Assembly (NCBI GenBank): GCA_017482355.1
Contig: JAFUNJ010000010.1
Location: 1 to 64,000, forward strand
DNA: 64,000 nt
Direction of reading: 5' to 3'
Source: Clostridia bacterium
GTDB lineage: Bacteria > Bacillota > Clostridia > Oscillospirales > CAG-272
The notes beneath the pieces were generated by a model that was not told the origin of the DNA, made no database searches, and worked only from the letters and a program-made list of their open reading frames with translations. Below are positions 7,358 through 18,500 of this stretch, in pieces. The position numbers and the translations under genes were made by a program. Position 1 is the stretch's first letter; each line of letters opens with the position of its first letter.

Positions 7358-8359
7358 ATGAAAAAGAAAATCATTATCCTGCTTGCTGTTATAACAGCAT
7401 TTTGCGCTCTTACCTCTTGCAGTAGCTTGCCTGTATTGCCTATAGGTGGACCGACAAGCGGATCAACCGGCGACTGTACTTGGACGCTTGACGGCAAGGT
7501 TCTCACAATCAGCGGTAACGGTGATATGGGAATGAACACTTGGTTTACGACTCCACCTTGGGGCGATGATATAACGAAGGTCATTATTGAAGACGGCGTT
7601 ACCGCTATTGGCGGATTTTCGTTCTATGAATGCTCGTCACTCAAGAGTATAAGTATTCCTGACAGCGTTACGGACATTGGACAATCTGCGTTCTGGGGAT
7701 GCTCGTCGCTTAAAGATATTGATATCAACTGCGTAGAATATATTGCTGAGAGTGCCTTTGTTTCCTGCTCATCACTTCAGAGCATAAATATACCTGCCTG
7801 CGTTGATTTCATTGGTGAAGGTGTTTTTTCGGGTTGCACGTCTCTTGAAAGTATAACAGTTTTGTCGGGTAACGAGAAATACTATGCGAAAGGAAATTGT
7901 CTGATAGAAAAAAGTACAGATAGATTGATAGCCGGATGCAAAACCAGCGTTATCCCCGATAGCGTAATAAGAATTGGCTCGCGTTCGTTTGCGTTTTGCG
8001 AGAGCTTAACGAGCGTAACAATCCCGAATAGCGTAACTAATATTGGCGAGAATGCTTTTAATGGCTGTACGGGCTTAACAGACATAACTATTCCTATTGG
8101 CGTTAGCTATATTTCCGACGGAGCGTTTTTTCAGTGTGAAAACCTTAAAACCGTCTATATTCATTCACCTGATGCGGCAAAAGAGATAAGAAAAATGACC
8201 TTTAACACTACTACTGATCCAGAGTATTATGTGGAAACGATTTGCGTTAAATCAAGCATCGCAGATGTCAGCGATTTTATTGCGGGAATGCCGTACAAAA
8301 CGGAGAATGTGATGATCGATGGCGTGAAGTATACGGTTTATTCAAATACGCCTGATTAA
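7358..8359 (+). CDS. BspA-type leucine-rich-repeat lipoprotein
   Basis: This is a 333-residue exported lipoprotein. The signal peptide ends in the lipobox LTSC at about residue 20, so Cys would be lipidated and the protein held on the outer membrane face. About eight LRR_5 (BspA, Treponema pallidum-type) repeats of about 23 residues follow, with the pattern CSSLxSIxIPDSVTxIGxxAFxGC. A short interruption (YYAKGNCLIEKSTDRLIAGCKTSVIP) also occurs in the neighbouring protein at 8479. Such proteins are usually adhesins or binding proteins. The frame is open from 7214, but ATG 7358 has GGAGG eight bases upstream and begins the signal peptide. It is preceded by a structured leader. Confidence 0.88.
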   Translation: MKKKIIILLAVITAFCALTSCSSLPVLPIGGPTSGSTGDCTWTLDGKVLTISGNGDMGMNTWFTTPPWGDDITKVIIEDGVTAIGGFSFYECSSLKSISIPDSVTDIGQSAFWGCSSLKDIDINCVEYIAESAFVSCSSLQSINIPACVDFIGEGVFSGCTSLESITVLSGNEKYYAKGNCLIEKSTDRLIAGCKTSVIPDSVIRIGSRSFAFCESLTSVTIPNSVTNIGENAFNGCTGLTDITIPIGVSYISDGAFFQCENLKTVYIHSPDAAKEIRKMTFNTTTDPEYYVETICVKSSIADVSDFIAGMPYKTENVMIDGVKYTVYSNTPD

Positions 8360-8360
8360 C

Positions 8361-8388
8361 TTGTCAGTGGGCATCAAATCGTTATAAT
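8361..8388 (+). promoter_or_regulatory. Likely promoter of the large leucine-rich-repeat gene
   Basis: TTGTCA and TATAAT are separated by 16 bases, directly after the stop of the upstream gene. The leader of about 85 bases contains a short TTTTTGC/GCAAAAA hairpin but not the long stem found upstream of 7358. Confidence 0.6.
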
Positions 8389-8478
8389 ATTGCTGTTTGT
8401 GCTATTTGTAGTGTGCGAATGGCGATGCAAGGTTTTTGCCTCAATGCAAAAAAATGAATAATCTTTGGAGGAAAAGAA

Positions 8479-11022
8479 ATGAAAAAAACACTACTAACGC
8501 TTTTCACTGTTTTCGCTATGGTAATTATTTGCGCCGCGAGCTTCGGCACGATTGAAACACACGCCGCAAGTCAAAACACTAACGGCATTTTTACATTTAG
8601 AGATTCGTACCTTGGGGTGACGATAACTGACGTAAACACATATATTTCTGGAGCTATCGAAATTCCTTCGAGTTTTCGCGGAAAAACGGTCAGGGGAATT
8701 GACGGTTCGGCTTTCTTTGGTTGCAAAAACGTAACGAGTATAATTATCCCCGATAGCGTCACGAGCATTGCAACGACGGCGTTCAGAGGTTGCTCGTCTC
8801 TTGAGAGCATAACCGTATCCTCGGGCAATAGCCAATATTACTCTGAAGGGAATTGTATAATCGAAAAAGATACTAAGGAGTTAGTCACGGGTTGTAAAAC
8901 CAGTGTTATTCCCGATGGTGTAACCTCAATTGCAGGTTATGCATTTCAGGATTGCTCAAGCTTAACTAGCATAACCATTCCCAATAGTGTGACCTCAATT
9001 GCAGATTGTGCGTTTCAGGATTGCTCAAGCTTAACTAGCATAACTATTCCCAATAGCGTGACCTCAATTGGCAATTTTGCCTTCCACGGTTGCGGTAGTT
9101 TAACGAGTGCAACTATTCCTGACAGTGTAACCGAGATTGGCTCTGGTGTATTCATGGAATGCTCAAGCTTAACCGGCATAACTATTCCCGACAGTGCAAC
9201 CAGAATTGGCGAAAGGGCCTTCGCCGGTTGCTCCAGTTTAACGAGTATAACAATCCCAGATAGCATAACCTTAATTGGCGAGAATGCATTCAACGGTTGC
9301 TCAAATATAAAACACGTGTATATAACCGATGTAGCTGCATGGTGTAACATTACTAGGTATTCAAATCCTATGGAACATGGGGCATCGTTATACTTAAACG
9401 GAAATCTTGTAACAGATTTTGTCATCCCTGATAACATAGCTTTAATTCCAAATTTTGCTTTTACCGGTTGCACGAGCTTAACGAGCGTTACTATCGGAAA
9501 TGACGTGACCTCAATTGGTTCGAGCGCCTTCGAGGGTTGCACAGGTTTAACGAGCGTTACTATTGGAGATGACGTGACCTCAATTGGTTCGAGTGCCTTC
9601 AAGGATTGCACAGGTTTGACGAGCGTTACTATCGGAGATAGCGTGACCGGGATTTACCAAAGCACATTCGAAGGTTGCACAAGCTTAACGAGTATAAACA
9701 TTCCTAATGGCGTAACCTCAATTGGAGGTTATGCCTTCAACAATTGCACAAGCTTAAAGAGCGTTACTATCTCGGACAGTGTGACCAAAATTTACGGTGG
9801 TGTCTTCAATAATTGCACAAGCTTGACGAACGTAACTATTCCGGATAGCGTAAATGAAATTTACTATGATGTCTTCAGAGGTTGCACAAGCTTGACGAGT
9901 ATAAACATCCCCGATGGCGTATACAAAATTCACGATGGTGCTTTCAATGGTTGTACAAGCTTAACAAGCATGACGGTATCGTCAGGGAATAGCAATTATT
10001 ATTCGCGAGGGAACTGCATAATCCGGAAAGTAGACAATGCTCTAATATCGGGATGTAAGACAAGTGTCATTCCGGAGGGCGTAACCTCAATTGGCATTAA
10101 TGCTTTTCGCGAATTATCAAGTTTAACGAGTATAATTATTCCGGATAGCGTAACTGAAATTGATGATTATGCCTTCTACGAATGTTCAGGTTTGACGAGC
10201 ATGTATATCTCTAATGGCGTAACTGAAATTGGCATTGGGACTTTTAAAGGTTGCACAAGCTTAACGAGCATAACTATTCCCGATGGCGTAACTGAAATTC
10301 GTAGTGGTGCCTTCGAAGATTGCACAAGCTTAACGAGCATAAATCTCCCCGACAGCGTAATCAAAATTGACGCGCAAGCATTCAGAAGATGCCCAAGATT
10401 AACGAGCATAAAAATCCCTGGCAACGTAACATCAATTGGTAGTGCCGCTTTCATAGGTTGCACAAGTCTTACGAGCATAAGAATCCCCGGAAGCGTAACC
10501 GAAATTGGCTCTGAGGCGTTTAATGAGTGTGAGAACTTACGGATTATTTACATTCATTCTGCCGATATCGCTCGTGGCGTACTCAAAAAAGCGTCATGTG
10601 GGTGCCTCACATATAATGCGGATACCATTTACGTTAAATCAGATATTGTCGAAGTTGGAGATTACATTGCGTCTATGCCTTATAAGACGGAAAATGTGAA
10701 GATTGACGGAATTAGCTACACCTGCTATTCGAAAAACGCTCACGCTTGTATCTATAAGTGGACAAACGACGCAGAAAATCACTGGCAGATATGCGACGGT
10801 TGCGATTACGTTGGTGAAAAAACGGCGCATGCTTATGACAATGATTCCGACGCCACTTGTGACACCTGCGGATATACTCGTAGTGTGCAAGGGAACGGAA
10901 GTGAAAGCGGAAACGCTCCAAAGAACAACACGACGACCGTTATAATTATTGTAGTATGCGCTGTTCTCGTACTCGGCGGAGGCGGTGCTGCTGCCGTTAT
11001 CATTCTTAAAAAGAAAAAGTAA
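8479..11022 (+). CDS. Large membrane-anchored BspA-type leucine-rich-repeat protein
   Basis: The 847-residue surface protein has a Sec signal peptide (about 1-30, ending THAAS) and more than twenty 23-residue LRR_5 repeats over about residues 45-720. Two interruptions carry GNCII...GCKTSVIP, and one insert (VAAWCNITRYSNPMEHGASLYLN...) is typical of BspA-like proteins. A Cys/His-rich module (CDGCDYVGEKTAH...CDTCGYTR) at about 755-790 resembles a zinc ribbon. A short linker, a membrane helix (TVIIIVVCAVLVLGG) and a KKKK tail follow, with no sortase motif. The module order matches other exported proteins here (37680, 52395, 59260). It shares repeat sequence with the neighbour at 7358, so the pair probably arose by duplication. 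Function is likely adhesion or binding; the ligand is unknown. Confidence 0.9.
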   Translation: MKKTLLTLFTVFAMVIICAASFGTIETHAASQNTNGIFTFRDSYLGVTITDVNTYISGAIEIPSSFRGKTVRGIDGSAFFGCKNVTSIIIPDSVTSIATTAFRGCSSLESITVSSGNSQYYSEGNCIIEKDTKELVTGCKTSVIPDGVTSIAGYAFQDCSSLTSITIPNSVTSIADCAFQDCSSLTSITIPNSVTSIGNFAFHGCGSLTSATIPDSVTEIGSGVFMECSSLTGITIPDSATRIGERAFAGCSSLTSITIPDSITLIGENAFNGCSNIKHVYITDVAAWCNITRYSNPMEHGASLYLNGNLVTDFVIPDNIALIPNFAFTGCTSLTSVTIGNDVTSIGSSAFEGCTGLTSVTIGDDVTSIGSSAFKDCTGLTSVTIGDSVTGIYQSTFEGCTSLTSINIPNGVTSIGGYAFNNCTSLKSVTISDSVTKIYGGVFNNCTSLTNVTIPDSVNEIYYDVFRGCTSLTSINIPDGVYKIHDGAFNGCTSLTSMTVSSGNSNYYSRGNCIIRKVDNALISGCKTSVIPEGVTSIGINAFRELSSLTSIIIPDSVTEIDDYAFYECSGLTSMYISNGVTEIGIGTFKGCTSLTSITIPDGVTEIRSGAFEDCTSLTSINLPDSVIKIDAQAFRRCPRLTSIKIPGNVTSIGSAAFIGCTSLTSIRIPGSVTEIGSEAFNECENLRIIYIHSADIARGVLKKASCGCLTYNADTIYVKSDIVEVGDYIASMPYKTENVKIDGISYTCYSKNAHACIYKWTNDAENHWQICDGCDYVGEKTAHAYDNDSDATCDTCGYTRSVQGNGSESGNAPKNNTTTVIIIVVCAVLVLGGGGAAAVIILKKKK

Positions 11023-11025
11023 CTT

Positions 11026-11056
11026 AAAAAAGCGACCGAAATTCGGTCGCTTTTTT
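11026..11056 (+). terminator. Intrinsic terminator of the leucine-rich-repeat gene
   Basis: AAAAAAGCGACCGAA pairs with the complementary half ending in TTTTTT. The same stem recurs at 40653-40680 and, in variant form, at 23480-23509. Confidence 0.9.
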
Positions 11057-11116
11057 GCGGGGCGTTGTCTAGTTTTCCCCAAGGGGAAGGCGAGGGACGA
11101 TGACACACAACAAAAG

Positions 11117-11146
11117 TCAAAAGCCGCCTATTCAGGCGGCTTTTTT
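11117..11146 (-). terminator. Terminator downstream of rpsT
   Basis: AAGCCGCCT pairs with AGGCGGCTT; on the minus strand it ends in a four-T run, and on the plus strand in a six-T run, so it can act in both directions. Confidence 0.8.
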
Positions 11147-11159
11147 ACTTATAGAAGTT

Positions 11160-11426
11160 TTATGCTCCCATGTTGTTGAGAAGGAGAGTGTACTGGCTCT
11201 TCTTTCTTGCAGCGTTGTTCTTGTGAACAAGACCCTTTGCAGCGGCGGTATCGAGCTTCTTAACTACTACAGCGTATGCCTTGGTAGCAGCTTCCTTATC
11301 GCCTGCAGCTACTGCTGCCTCGTACTTCTTCATCGAGGTCTTGAGAGCGGTCTTTATCATTTTATTCTGAAGCGTCTTTGCTTCGGTAACGATGACGCGC
11401 TTCTTAGCGGACTTGATATTCGGCAA
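11160..11426 (-). CDS. rpsT: 30S ribosomal protein S20
   Basis: The 88-residue basic protein binds 16S rRNA early in small-subunit assembly. With the TTG start at 11426 the N-terminus is PNIKSAKKRV, the family consensus; an upstream in-frame GTG at 11435 lies inside the AGGAGGTG ribosome binding site and cannot be the start. The TTG start is therefore well supported. S20 from other bacteria can autoregulate at non-ATG starts, so this codon may matter. The gene is divergent from rpoB, with about 440 bases between the two start codons. Confidence 0.95.
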   Translation of the reverse strand: MPNIKSAKKRVIVTEAKTLQNKMIKTALKTSMKKYEAAVAAGDKEAATKAYAVVVKKLDTAAAKGLVHKNNAARKKSQYTLLLNNMGA

Positions 11427-11468
11427 AATTTTCACCTCCTACGTTTGACTTTTCTATACTAGCAATCT

Positions 11469-11497
11469 ATAATAACACATCTAACGCGAAATTTCAA
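11469..11497 (-). promoter_or_regulatory. Promoter of rpsT
   Basis: On the minus strand TTGAAA and TATTAT are separated by 17 bases, about 43 bases before the start codon. Confidence 0.6.
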
Positions 11498-11560
11498 TAG
11501 TTTTTAGAAATTTTTTGAAAAAAATTATTTGTTAAATATTTGTAAACAATGATTTTGGCA

Positions 11561-11589
11561 TTGACAAGCGCGAATAAATGTGCTAAAAT
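11561..11589 (+). promoter_or_regulatory. Promoter of rpoB-rpoC
   Basis: TTGACA and TAAAAT are separated by 17 bases. The resulting leader is about 265 bases long, unusually long for a plain 5' UTR. Confidence 0.8.
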
Positions 11590-11638
11590 TTATACTTGCA
11601 TAGATAGCGTCTTAAGGCGTGTCATCTATTATCAAAAT

Positions 11639-11670
11639 AACGGAAAAACGCTTATATGGCGCCGTTTTTT
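11639..11670 (+). promoter_or_regulatory. Terminator-like hairpin (putative attenuator) in the rpoB leader
   Basis: AACGG pairs with CCGTT, with an inner CGC/GCG pairing, and is followed by a T-run, some 45 bases after the likely start point and 200 bases before rpoB. A termination hairpin inside an essential operon leader suggests attenuation or partial readthrough. No L10 leader fold was recognised and rplJ-rplL is not upstream. Confidence 0.5.
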
Positions 11671-11862
11671 GGACAATTTTATCATATCTGATTCGCGTTA
11701 AACGTAACACGAAGTGTGCAGCAAGTGTCTTTCGCAGCTTATAATTCGACGGTAACCAGCTTGTCGTAGGGGTAGCGGAGGAGGCTTTCTCGCGCTGTCA
11801 TGTTGCGTTTTTAGTCGTTTTTAGGGATGATTTTACTATTTAGAAATGGAGTGATTACTGCA

Positions 11863-14800
11863 ATGGTCAAGCCCCACAAGCTCGGCAAAAACGTCAGAAT
11901 GTCCTTCTCGAAGATCGACGAAGTACTCGAAATGCCTAATCTGATCGAAGTTCAGAAGAAGTCATACGAGTGGTTCATGAACGAAGGTCTGCGCGAGGTT
12001 CTTCGTGACGTATCCCCTATCACCGATTTTTCCGGCAACCTCAGCATCGAGTTCGTAGATTATACGATCGACTCTACCCCCAAGTATCCCGTTGAGGAAT
12101 GCAGAGAAAGAGACGTAAACTACGCAGCGCCCCTGCGTGTTAAGGTTCGTCTGCACAACAAGACGACGGGTGAGCTCCTCGAGAGAGATATATTCATGGG
12201 CGATTTCCCGCTTATGACCGATAACGGTACCTTCGTTATCAACGGTGCAGAGCGCGTTATCGTTTCGCAGATCGTGCGTTCCCCCGGAATCTACTATACC
12301 TCCGATATGGACAAGCGCGGAAAGAAGACCTTTGCCGCGACTGTTATTCCTTATCGCGGTGCATGGCTTGAGTACGAGACTGACGCGGACGACGTATTCT
12401 ACGTAAGAATTGATAAGAACAGAAAGATACCCGTAACGGTTCTTATCCGTGCGCTCGGCGTTGAAAATAATGACGATATCATTAATTTCTTCGGCGACGA
12501 TCCTAAGATCAAGGCAACTATCGAGCACGATACCTGCCAACTCGAGGCAGACAAAAACGGAACGAGTGCAGGCGACGAAGCTCTTAAGGAGATCTATAAG
12601 AAGCTCCGTCCCGGCGAGCCGCCTCTCGTTGAGCCGGCACAGATACTTATCAACAACCTCTTCTTCGATCCTAAGAGATACGATCTCGCAGGCGTAGGTA
12701 GATACAAGTTCGATAAGAAGCTCGCTCTCCGCAACAGAATCATAGGTTACACTCTCTCCCGTCCCGTAGTTTCTCCCGCTACCGGAGAGTTCATTTGCGA
12801 CGCAGGTGTTGCTGTTACCGCTGAGATCGCGGATTCCCTCGAGCGCGCATGCGTTAACGAGGTATATCTCCTTCTCGATTCCAATACCGAGATCAAGGTA
12901 TTCTCTAACGGTACCGTATGGCCTGAGCATATCCTCGGCTGTGATCTTAAGGATTGCGGAATTAACGAGAAGGTAAGACTTTCCGTGCTTCTCGAAATGA
13001 TGGAGCAGTTTGACGGCGACGTTGACGCCGTTAAGGCAGAGGTAAAGAACCGTATTGCCGAGCTCGTTCCGAAGCACATTACCAAGGACGATATTTTCGC
13101 TTCCATTAACTATCTCGTATGTCTGTCTCACGATCTTTCTTCGGTTGATGACATCGACCACCTCGGAAACAGACGTCTTCGCTGCGTAGGTGAGCTTCTC
13201 CAGAACCAGCTCCGCATCGGCTTCTCCCGTATGGATAAGATAGTTAAGGAAAGAATGAACATTCAGGATACCGAAACGCTTACTCCCGAGGGACTTATCA
13301 ATATCCGTCCCGTAGTAACCGCAATTCGTGAGTTCTTCGGATCCTCTCCTCTTTCTCAGTTCATGGACCAGAACAACCCGCTTGCAGAGCTTACTCACAA
13401 GCGCCGTCTTTCTGCTCTCGGACCGGGAGGACTTTCCCGTGACCGCGCTTCCTTTGAGGTTCGTGACGTTCACTATACTCATTACGGAAGAATGTGTCCT
13501 ATCGAGACGCCTGAAGGACCTAACATCGGTCTTATTTCCTACCTTTCTACTTATGCGCGTATAAGCGACTACGGCTTCATCGAAGCGCCCTACCGTAAGA
13601 TAGACAAGGCAACCGGCGTTGTAACCAATGAAATTGAGTATATGACCGCCGACGTTGAGGATAACTACATCGTTGCTCAGGCAAACGAGCCCCTCGACGA
13701 AAACAACAGATTCGTAAACAAGAAGGTCACCGCGCGTCAGCGTACCGAAATCATCGAGGTCGATAACAACGTTCCGGATTACATGGACGTATCGCCTAAG
13801 ATGGTCGTTTCGGTCGCAACAGCAATGATCCCCTTCCTTGAAAACGACGATAACTCCCGTGCACTTATGGGATCGAACATGCAGAAGCAGGCAGTGCCGC
13901 TTCTCGTGAACGACTCTCCTATCGTCGGTACCGGTATGGAGTACAAGGCGGCTGTCGACTCCGGCGTCGTCGTTTGTGCTAAGGAGACAGGTACTGTCGA
14001 GAAGGTTTGCGCGGATGAGATCATCATTCGTACCGATGACGGACGCAAGGACGTTTATCATCTTATTAAGTTCAAGCGCTCTAACCAGTCGACCTGTATC
14101 AACCAGATCCCGATCGTTGACTGTGGCGAACGCGTAGAAAAGGGACAGGTAATCGCAGACGGACCTGCAACCAGCGGCGGTGAGATCTCCCTCGGTAAGA
14201 ACGCCCTCATCGGCTTCATGACCTGGGAAGGTTACAACTACGAGGACGCAGTCCTTCTTAACGAAAACCTCGTTCGTAACGACGTTTATACCTCGCTTCA
14301 TATCGAGGAATACTCTCATGAAGCAAGAGATACCAAGCTCGGACCGGAAGAAATCACAAGAGAAGTTCCGAACGTCGGTGACGACGCTCTTAAGGACCTC
14401 AACGCAGAGGGTATTATCCGCAAGGGTACCGAGGTCCGTGCAGGCGATATTCTCGTCGGTAAGGTAACGCCTAAGGGTGAGACCGAGCTTACCGCTGAGG
14501 AACGCCTCCTTCGCGCTATCTTCGGCGAGAAGGCAAGAGAAGTCCGTGATACCTCGCTCCGTGTTCCTCACGGCGAAAGCGGTATCGTAGTTGACGTTCG
14601 CGTATTCTCCCGCGAGGCAGGCGATGAGCTTCCTCCCGGAGTAAACAAGGTCGTAAGAGTATATATAGCACAGAAGAGAAAGATCTCCGTCGGAGACAAG
14701 ATGGCAGGACGTCACGGTAACAAGGGTGTCGTTTCCCGTATTCTTCCTCCCGAGGATATGCCCTTCATGGCTGACGGTACTCCCCTTGACATCGTTCTTA

Positions 14801-15576
14801 ACCCGATGGGCGTTCCTTCCCGAATGAACATCGGTCAGGTGCTCGAGGTGCACCTCGGAATCGCCGCAAAGCGCCTCGGCTGGAAGATCATGACTCCTGT
14901 CTTCGACGGCGCAAAGGAGAGCGACATTACCGAATGCCTCAAGCAGGCAGGTCTTTCTGAGACCGGTAAGATGACTCTTTACGACGGACGTACGGGTGAG
15001 CCCTTTGACAACCCCGTAACTGTCGGTATAATGTACTACCTCAAGCTCCATCACCTCGTTGACGATAAGATCCACGCTCGTTCGACAGGACCTTACTCTC
15101 TCGTTACACAGCAGCCCCTCGGCGGTAAAGCGCAGTTCGGCGGTCAGCGTTTCGGAGAGATGGAGGTTTGGGCACTCGAGGCGTACGGTGCTGCTTACAC
15201 TCTTCAGGAGATCCTTACCGTTAAGTCTGACGACGTCATTGGACGTGTTAAGACCTACGAAGCGATCGTTAAGGGTCAGAACATCCCGACTCCGGGTGTT
15301 CCCGAGGCGTTCAAGGTTCTCGTAAAAGAGCTTCAGTCACTCTGTCTTGATATCCGTGTTCTTGACCACGAGGGCAACGAGATCGAGCTTTCGAGCATTG
15401 GCGAAGACGAGCTTGACGCTCCTACCTACGTTTCTGCCGAGGATATCGGCGAGACCGTTGAGACCGACGATACCTTCGACTCGATGATCGAGGAAGAGGT
15501 AGATGATTTCGGTGACGAAGATGTATTCGACGGCTTCGACGATTTCGGCGATGACGATTTTGATGATGAGATATAA
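11863..15576 (+). CDS. rpoB: DNA-directed RNA polymerase subunit beta
   Basis: The 1237-residue beta subunit forms half of the RNA polymerase active-site cleft. Conserved landmarks include [13 protein letters not shown] with [13 protein letters not shown] (rifampicin pocket region), [16 protein letters not shown], the [15 protein letters not shown] segment, and [25 protein letters not shown] near the C-terminus. An acidic tail rich in Asp, Glu and Phe ends the protein. The frame is open from 11827, but ATG 11863 with GGAG about 11 bases upstream gives the family N-terminus MVKPHKLGK. The rifampicin-pocket region is wild-type-like by eye. rpoC follows after 12 bases. Unlike the common Firmicutes order, rplK-A-J-L does not precede it. 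Confidence 0.98.
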   Translation: MVKPHKLGKNVRMSFSKIDEVLEMPNLIEVQKKSYEWFMNEGLREVLRDVSPITDFSGNLSIEFVDYTIDSTPKYPVEECRERDVNYAAPLRVKVRLHNKTTGELLERDIFMGDFPLMTDNGTFVINGAERVIVSQIVRSPGIYYTSDMDKRGKKTFAATVIPYRGAWLEYETDADDVFYVRIDKNRKIPVTVLIRALGVENNDDIINFFGDDPKIKATIEHDTCQLEADKNGTSAGDEALKEIYKKLRPGEPPLVEPAQILINNLFFDPKRYDLAGVGRYKFDKKLALRNRIIGYTLSRPVVSPATGEFICDAGVAVTAEIADSLERACVNEVYLLLDSNTEIKVFSNGTVWPEHILGCDLKDCGINEKVRLSVLLEMMEQFDGDVDAVKAEVKNRIAELVPKHITKDDIFASINYLVCLSHDLSSVDDIDHLGNRRLRCVGELLQNQLRIGFSRMDKIVKERMNIQDTETLTPEGLINIRPVVTAIREFFGSSPLSQFMDQNNPLAELTHKRRLSALGPGGLSRDRASFEVRDVHYTHYGRMCPIETPEGPNIGLISYLSTYARISDYGFIEAPYRKIDKATGVVTNEIEYMTADVEDNYIVAQANEPLDENNRFVNKKVTARQRTEIIEVDNNVPDYMDVSPKMVVSVATAMIPFLENDDNSRALMGSNMQKQAVPLLVNDSPIVGTGMEYKAAVDSGVVVCAKETGTVEKVCADEIIIRTDDGRKDVYHLIKFKRSNQSTCINQIPIVDCGERVEKGQVIADGPATSGGEISLGKNALIGFMTWEGYNYEDAVLLNENLVRNDVYTSLHIEEYSHEARDTKLGPEEITREVPNVGDDALKDLNAEGIIRKGTEVRAGDILVGKVTPKGETELTAEERLLRAIFGEKAREVRDTSLRVPHGESGIVVDVRVFSREAGDELPPGVNKVVRVYIAQKRKISVGDKMAGRHGNKGVVSRILPPEDMPFMADGTPLDIVLNPMGVPSRMNIGQVLEVHLGIAAKRLGWKIMTPVFDGAKESDITECLKQAGLSETGKMTLYDGRTGEPFDNPVTVGIMYYLKLHHLVDDKIHARSTGPYSLVTQQPLGGKAQFGGQRFGEMEVWALEAYGAAYTLQEILTVKSDDVIGRVKTYEAIVKGQNIPTPGVPEAFKVLVKELQSLCLDIRVLDHEGNEIELSSIGEDELDAPTYVSAEDIGETVETDDTFDSMIEEEVDDFGDEDVFDGFDDFGDDDFDDEI

Positions 15577-15588
15577 GGAGGAAATGCA

Positions 15589-18500
15589 ATGGAACACAAC
15601 GTATTTGATTCAATAAAAATCGGCCTTGCTTCTCCTGAAATGATCCGTTCTTGGTCTTATGGTGAGGTTAAAAAGCCCGAGACCATCAACTACCGTACCC
15701 TTAAGGCAGAGCGCGACGGTCTTTTCTGCGAAAAGATCTTCGGACCGTCCAAGGACTGGGAATGCTTCTGCGGTAAGTACAAGAGAGTACGCTACAAGGG
15801 CAAGGTATGTGAAAAGTGCGGCGTTGAAGTAACGACGAAGAAGGTTCGCCGTGAAAGAATGGGACACATCGAGCTCGCTGCTCCCGTTTCCCATATTTGG
15901 TATTTCCGCGCAATTCCTTCGAAAATGGGACTCCTTCTCGATATTTCTCCCCGACTTCTCGAAAAGGTCCTCTATTTTGCACAGTATATAGTTATTGATC
16001 CCGGTACGACTCCCCTTTCTAAGTACCAGATAATCACCGAGCGTGAGTACAGAGAAATGTACGAGCGTTACGAGAACGATTTTAAGGTAGGCATGGGTGC
16101 AGAGGCAGTCAAGGAGCTGCTTGCCGAGATCGACATCGAAGAGCTTTCCCGTCAGCTTAAAGAAGAACTTTCTACCGCAAGCGGTCAGAAGAAGCTTCGT
16201 CTTATCAAGCGTCTTGACGTCGTTGAGGCATTCCGCCGTTCGGGTAACAAGCCCGAGTGGATGATCCTCGAGGTTCTTCCCGTAATTCCCCCCGAAATAC
16301 GCCCGATGGTACAGCTCGATGGCGGACGCTTTGCGGCTTCCGACCTGAACGATCTCTACCGCCGCGTTATCAACCGTAACAACCGTCTTGCTCACCTTCT
16401 CGAGCTCAACGCTCCCGAGATCATCATTCGTAACGAGAAGAGAATGCTTCAGGAAGCAGTTGACGCACTTATCGACAACGGTCGCAGAGGCAAGCCCGTA
16501 ACAGGCCCCTCCAACCGTCCCCTTAAGTCGCTGTCCGAAATGCTTCGCGGTAAGCAGGGACGCTTCCGTCAGAACCTTCTCGGTAAGCGTGTTGACTACT
16601 CAGGACGTTCGGTTATCGTCGTAGGACCTGAGCTTAAGATCTATCAGTGCGGTCTTCCTAAGGAAATGGCACTTGAGCTCTTCAAGCCCTTCGTAATGAA
16701 GCGCCTCGTTGAGACTCAGAAGGCATCCAATATCAAGGACGCAAAGAAGAAGGTCGACAAGGTCGATACCTGCGTATGGGACGCACTTGAAAATGTAATC
16801 AAGGAACATCCCGTTCTTCTTAACCGTGCGCCTACGCTTCACCGTCTGTCTATTCAGGCATTCGAGCCCGTACTCGTTGAGGGACGCGCTATCAAGCTCC
16901 ATCCTCTCGTATGTACCGCGTTCAACGCCGACTTCGACGGTGACCAGATGCCTGTTCACGTTCCGCTTTCTGCTGAAGCACAGGCAGAGGCACGCTTCCT
17001 TATGCTTTCCGCTAACAACCTCCTCAAGCCCGTCGACGGTAAGGCAGTAACCGTTCCTTCGCAGGATATGGTCCTCGGTTCTTACTATCTGACGATCGAC
17101 AAGGCAGGCGAGGTGGGCGAAAACCACGTATTCCGCGACTTTGACGAGGCAATGATGGCTTATGCCAACGGTGTTCTCGGTCTCCACGCTCCCATCAAGG
17201 TCCGTGTAAGCCGCGAGATAAACGGTGAAGCTCACACCGGTATTATAGACGCAACTCTCGGTCGTCTTATATTCAACCAGCCGATCCCTCAGGATCTCGG
17301 TTACGTTGACAGAAGCGATCCCGAGAAGATGCTCGATCTCGAGATCGACTTCACCTGCGGTAAGAAGCAGCTAGGTGATATAGTTAACCGCTGTATCGAG
17401 AAGCACGGCTTTTCCGTTGCGGCTCAGGTTCTTGACGACATCAAGGCAATGGGCTACAAATATTCGACCAAGGCAGCTATTTCGATCTCTATCTCCGACG
17501 TTACTATTCCTGATGAGAAGTACACCTTCATCGCAGAGGCAGAGAAGAAGGTCGCAAACGTACACAAGTCCTTTATGCGTGGTCAGCTTACCGAGGATGA
17601 GCGTTATAACAACGTCATCAAGATCTGGGAACAGACCACGAAGGACATCGTCGCGGCTCTCCAGGGACGCTTCGACCGCTATAATCCGATCAAGATGATG
17701 TCTGACTCGGGAGCCCGCGGTAACATGACTCAGATGCGTCAGCTCGCAGGTATGCGTGGACTTATGTTCGCGACCAACGGTCGTACGATGGAAATCCCGA
17801 TCAAGTCGAACTTCCGTGAAGGTCTTAACATCCTTGAGTACTTCGTTGCTGCACGTGGTGCGCGTAAGTCTCTTTCCGATACCGCACTTAAGACGGCGGA
17901 CTCGGGTTACCTTACCAGACGTCTCGTTGACGTTTCGCAGGACGTTATCGTTCGCGAGCAGGATTGCGGAACGAACCACGGTCTCGTTGTTACAGCTATC
18001 AAGGACGACAGCGACGTTATCGAGCCGCTTAAGGACCGTCTCGTAGGACGCTTTACCATCGGTGAAGTCGTTAATCCCGCAACCGGCGAGGTTATCGTCG
18101 GCGACAATGAAATGATCTCCGAGGAGCAGGCAAACGCTATCGTTGCTTGCGGCATCGAAAGCGTTCATATCCGTTCTATCCTCAACTGTAAGGCGCGTCA
18201 CGGCGTCTGCGCACACTGCTACGGTGCTGACCTTGCAAACGGCAGAACCGTCAACGTCGGTGAAGCAGTCGGTATTATCGCCGCACAGTCCATCGGTGAG
18301 CCCGGTACACAGCTTACGATGCGTACCTTCCATACCGGTGGTGTCGCCGGCTCCGACATTACTCAGGGTCTTCCCCGAGTTGAAGAGCTCTTCGAGGCAA
18401 GGCGTCCGAAGAAGACCTCGGTCATCGCCGAGATCTCGGGTACTGTCTCGATGGGCGAGCAGAAGAAGATGAAGGCGATCACCATTACAAGCCAGGACGG

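Noticed and set aside
8700-10550. Regular repeats of about 69 bases resembling a CRISPR or satellite array
   Set aside because: They are in frame and encode 23-residue leucine-rich repeats; spacers are not unique and repeats are not palindromic.
11962-15075. A reading frame of about 1037 codons on the minus strand opposite rpoB
   Set aside because: It lies wholly inside rpoB, has no ribosome binding site or known domain, and arises from the strong codon bias of the sense gene. The same holds for the long frame opposite rpoC (17371-19002).
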